DNA of 8,960 nt from Spirochaetales bacterium (lineage in GTDB: Bacteria > Spirochaetota > Spirochaetia > DSM-27196 > SLAA01), in the NCBI GenBank assembly GCA_007126415.1, contig SLBH01000244.1, positions 1 through 8,960 of the forward strand. Direction: 5' to 3'. Positions 7,504 to 8,960 of the stretch are shown here, piece after piece. Position 1 is the first letter of the stretch, and the number at the start of each line of letters is the position of its first letter. Both the position numbers and the translations under genes were made by a program. The notes below the pieces were generated by a model. The model did not search any database. It saw nothing but the letters and a program-made list of their open reading frames with translations, and had not been told where the DNA came from.

Positions 7504-7857
7504 TTAGCCGGCCTTGATCTCGATGCGACGCGGTTTCACCGCTTCTTTCAAGTGCAACGTCACCAACAACACACCGCTTTCCAGGTTCGCCTCGATCTTT
7601 TCGCGGTCCACCGTATCGTCGACGGTGTAGACCTGGCGAAAATCACCGCGGCGGCGTTCACGCACCACGTTGTGCGCATCTTTCGGCAGATCGCTGCGCT
7701 TGCCGTGGATCACCAGCTGATCGTCCTCGATGCGAACGTCGAGATCGCTCTTGTCTACGCCCGGCATCTCCAGCCTGAGATAGATCACGCCGCCTTCTTC
7801 CCATATTGTTCCTACCGGCCTAACGGTAGCGGTCTTTTCAAGTTCTTGGGTCGCCAT
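7504..7857 (-). CDS. Small heat-shock protein Hsp20, short form
   Basis: A 117-aa alpha-crystallin-domain protein that should form oligomers and hold unfolding proteins in a refoldable state for DnaK. The domain runs from about residue 15 to 103: the strand IYLRLEMPGVDKSDLDVRI (25-43), IHGKR (50-54), and the closing ESGVLLVTL (93-101), where family members more often end in a VPK-like stretch; here it is HLK. The C-terminal anchor motif I-x-I is present as IEI (112-114). The N-terminal arm is only about 15-20 residues, shorter than usual, which could limit oligomer size. The ATG has AAGGAGG at 7864-7870, spaced 6 nt; this site overlaps the TAA stop of the preceding hsp20, so the two genes are coupled. 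Its partner (7869-8339) has a similar C-terminal end (RRIEIK), so the pair probably arose by duplication and diverged. Confidence 0.93.
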   Translation of the reverse strand: MATQELEKTATVRPVGTIWEEGGVIYLRLEMPGVDKSDLDVRIEDDQLVIHGKRSDLPKDAHNVVRERRRGDFRQVYTVDDTVDREKIEANLESGVLLVTLHLKEAVKPRRIEIKAG

Positions 7858-7868
7858 AGTTATCCTCC

Positions 7869-8339
7869 TTAGCTGCTCTTGATCTCGATGCGGCGCTGCT
7901 TCGCCTCATCGCGCTTCGGCACGCTTACCGTCAGAACGCCGTTCTTGCTCGTTGCGCCGACGTTCTCACTGTCGACTCCTTGCGGCAACGAGATCGTGCG
8001 CTGGAAGTTGCCGTACCAGATCTCGTCACGATACAGCTTGCAACCCTTCTCGCGACGCTCCTCGCTTACCGGCGCTTTCTTCTCACCCTTCAAGGTCAAC
8101 ACATTGGCCGCGATCGTAAGCTCAATATCGTTCTCGTCGACGCCCGGTAGATCGCAGAGCAGTTCAAATCGATCCTCGTACTCCACGATATCCACGCGCG
8201 GAGCCGCGGGCCGATCCAACAGGCCCGGTCCGAGCTCGGCAGCTTCCGGGTCAAACAAGCGATTGATCTCATCCTGCAGCCAGTCGAAGTACGACCCGGT
8301 TGTGCCCGGCACTCCGTTCGGCATTCGCATTAATCTCAT
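7869..8339 (-). CDS. Small heat-shock protein Hsp20, first gene of the heat-shock cluster
   Basis: A 156-aa sHSP of normal length, an ATP-independent holdase chaperone. The N-terminal arm (1-45) includes SYFDWLQDEINRLFD (16-30), the usual aromatic start. The alpha-crystallin domain follows: PRVDIVEYEDRFELLCDLPG (47-66), LTLKGEKK (81-88), YGNFQRTISLP (109-119) and the signature NGVLTVSVPK (133-142). The C-terminal I-x-I anchor is IEI (151-153). The ATG at 8339 has AGGAGG at 8345-8350 with 5 nt spacing, better than the later in-frame ATGs at codons 4 and 6. It heads the hsp20-hsp20-dnaK cluster, and its TAA overlaps the ribosome site of the next gene. A sigma-54-type promoter (8391-8407) and a sigma-70-type promoter (8434-8463) lie upstream, so expression may respond to an enhancer-binding protein. 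Confidence 0.96.
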   Translation of the reverse strand: MRLMRMPNGVPGTTGSYFDWLQDEINRLFDPEAAELGPGLLDRPAAPRVDIVEYEDRFELLCDLPGVDENDIELTIAANVLTLKGEKKAPVSEERREKGCKLYRDEIWYGNFQRTISLPQGVDSENVGATSKNGVLTVSVPKRDEAKQRRIEIKSS

Positions 8340-8358
8340 AATATCCTCCTCTTCGCTA

Positions 8359-8408
8359 CTTGGTTATTGTTGCTGTTACATAAATAGAGTAGCAATAACA
8401 GTGCCAAG
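8359..8408. repeat. Imperfect palindrome overlapping the sigma-54 promoter
   Basis: The outer arms CTTGG (8359-8363) and CCAAG (8404-8408) and the inner arms GTTATTG plus GCT (8363-8374) and AGCAATAAC (8391-8399) are complementary, with a 2-nt insertion in the left arm. The right half is the promoter itself. It could be an operator for a dimeric repressor, or a leader hairpin in transcripts from the upstream sigma-70 promoter. Confidence 0.4.
8391..8407 (-). promoter_or_regulatory. Sigma-54 (RpoN) type -24/-12 promoter for the hsp20 operon
   Basis: On the minus strand the sequence is TTGGCAC-TGTTA-TTGCT. It matches the sigma-54 consensus TTGGCAC(G)N4TTGCW at every position except one flanking G, and the invariant GG and GC are exactly 10 nt apart. 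The predicted transcript start is near 8380, leaving a leader of about 40 nt with AGGAGG before the hsp20 ATG. Sigma-54 promoters need an AAA+ activator; none is encoded in the window. Confidence 0.72.
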
Positions 8409-8433
8409 CAAGCCGCCGCTCACAACTCATTAT

Positions 8434-8463
8434 ATTATAGAGACTTATATCGCAGCTTTCCAA
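8434..8463 (-). promoter_or_regulatory. Sigma-70-type promoter upstream of the sigma-54 site
   Basis: On the minus strand TTGGAA (8463-8458) and a perfect TATAAT (8439-8434) are 18 bp apart. Its transcript would start near 8427 and run through the sigma-54 site into hsp20. It may give basal expression. Confidence 0.6.
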
Positions 8464-8480
8464 CCACTGCACCGCTGCGA
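8450..8480. repeat. Inverted repeat TCGCAGC/GCTGCGA over the sigma-70 promoter
   Basis: TCGCAGC (8450-8456) and GCTGCGA (8474-8480) are exact 7-bp inverted arms, 17 bp apart. The spacer contains the -35 box of the sigma-70 promoter, and the centre is about 85 bp before the sigma-54 start. It could be a repressor operator or an activator site. Confidence 0.4.
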
Positions 8481-8492
8481 AAGGCGCGGAAA

Positions 8493-8549
8493 TGAGTCAA
8501 AAATGCTCACCGGCCTCGGCGGGCTCCTGTACTGAGTCCTTTTGACACA
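8493..8549. repeat. Inverted repeat TGAGTCAAAA/TTTTGACACA, candidate enhancer site
   Basis: TGAGTCAAAA (8493-8502) and TTTTGACACA (8540-8549) are inverted copies matching at 9 of 10 positions, including a perfect 7-bp core GTCAAAA. They lie about 113-169 bp upstream of the sigma-54 transcript start, the usual range for activator binding. The 37-bp spacer is longer than for one dimer, so two separate sites are possible. Confidence 0.4.
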
Positions 8550-8573
8550 CCGGAAGCCCCGGCGGCCGGACGG

Positions 8574-8602
8574 CTGACGCAGAGTGATCCGCGTGCTATA
8601 GT
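8574..8602 (+). promoter_or_regulatory. Extended -10 promoter for the aminopeptidase gene
   Basis: CTGACG (8574-8579) and TATAGT (8597-8602) are 17 bp apart, and TGC directly before the -10 hexamer makes it an extended -10 element. The expected start, about 7 nt after the -10, falls on the A of the ATG at 8609. The better-looking TTGACA at 8542-8547 is 49 bp from this -10 and cannot pair with it. Confidence 0.6.
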
Positions 8603-8608
8603 GGCTCC

Positions 8609-8960
8609 ATGATGACGCCGGAGGAGCGCCTACGGGCGCTGCGACAGGAGATGCATCGTCTCGGGCTCGACGCCTACATTGTATACGGCACCGATCCGCA
8701 CCAAAGCGAGTACGTGCCGGCGCATTGGCAACACCGCCACTGGCTCACCGGCTTCCACGGCTCGGCCGGAACCGCGCTCGTCACGCAGACCGAGGCCGCA
8801 CTCTGGACCGATTCGCGCTACTACCTCGAAGCCGAGGAAGCGCTCTCCGGCACGCCGTTTCGGCTGCAACGCTCCGATGAGCCGCAGACCCCCGGCATTC
8901 CGGCGTACCTCCGTGAACGTCTCGGCGCCGGTGCGCGCGTGGGCTCCGCAGCCGCGACCC
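8609..8960 (+). CDS. Xaa-Pro aminopeptidase (M24B), N-terminal part, cut by window end
   Basis: The first 117 residues are visible and match the N-terminal creatinase-like domain of aminopeptidase P, which removes an N-terminal residue preceding proline, using two metal ions held by a C-terminal domain outside the window. Recognisable stretches are GLDAYIVYGTDPHQSEY (18-34), the W-containing WLTGFHGSAGTALVT (42-56) and LWTDSRYYLEAEEAL (62-76). The start could be ATG 8609 or ATG 8612; both fit the family N-terminus. No Shine-Dalgarno sequence lies upstream, and the promoter places the transcript start at 8609, so translation from a leaderless mRNA is likely. It is divergent from the hsp20 operon. 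The catalytic residues cannot be checked here. Confidence 0.92.
   Translation, partial: MMTPEERLRALRQEMHRLGLDAYIVYGTDPHQSEYVPAHWQHRHWLTGFHGSAGTALVTQTEAALWTDSRYYLEAEEALSGTPFRLQRSDEPQTPGIPAYLRERLGAGARVGSAAAT

Noticed and set aside
8370..8395. CIRCE-like element (HrcA site) before hsp20
   Set aside because: TTGCTGTTA-N8-GAGTAGCAA resembles TTAGCACTC-N9-GAGTGCTAA only in part, the left arm is poor and the spacer is 8 not 9.
8542..8547. TTGACA as -35 box for the aminopeptidase gene
   Set aside because: It is 49 bp from the only good -10 and no other -10 lies 16-18 bp downstream.

Overview
The window is about 60% G+C by eye and gene-dense. It holds nine protein genes, eight complete and one cut by the right edge, and no RNA genes, insertion sequences or CRISPR array that I can see. 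Strong AAGGAGG-type ribosome sites, tightly overlapped genes, a DnaK ending EYEVVNDD and a sigma-54-type promoter fit a free-living bacterium. A GC-rich spirochaete is my tentative guess, but nothing here fixes the phylum.

Left block (9-3091, minus strand): a three-gene operon transcribed in the order M20-peptidase-like protein, glucosyl-3-phosphoglycerate synthase (GpgS, GT81), ABC-type ATPase. Both junctions are 8-bp stop/start overlaps, so the three proteins are probably made together. GpgS makes the precursor of glucosylglycerate, a compatible solute or lipopolysaccharide primer in other organisms. The M20-like protein has lost the catalytic Glu pair of its family, and the ABC protein has no membrane partner in view. 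The operon may be a little-described glucosylglycerate module.

Middle block (3197-5362, plus strand): divergent from the first. A good sigma-70 promoter drives a dihydroorotate dehydrogenase-like flavoprotein that lacks the catalytic Cys/Ser, followed 7 bp later by an aldose 1-epimerase with a GTG start and no clear ribosome site.

Right block (5402-8480, minus strand): a heat-shock cluster in the order hsp20 (156 aa), hsp20 (117 aa), dnaK. Upstream of the first hsp20 lies a near-consensus sigma-54 promoter (GG-N10-GC), a likely second sigma-70 promoter and two sets of inverted repeats where an enhancer-binding protein could sit. The dnaK leader can form two competing hairpins, one of which covers the ribosome site. 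No grpE, dnaJ or hrcA is in the window.

Right edge (8609-8960, plus strand): the start of an Xaa-Pro aminopeptidase (M24B). Its extended -10 promoter places the transcript start at or next to the ATG, which suggests a leaderless mRNA.
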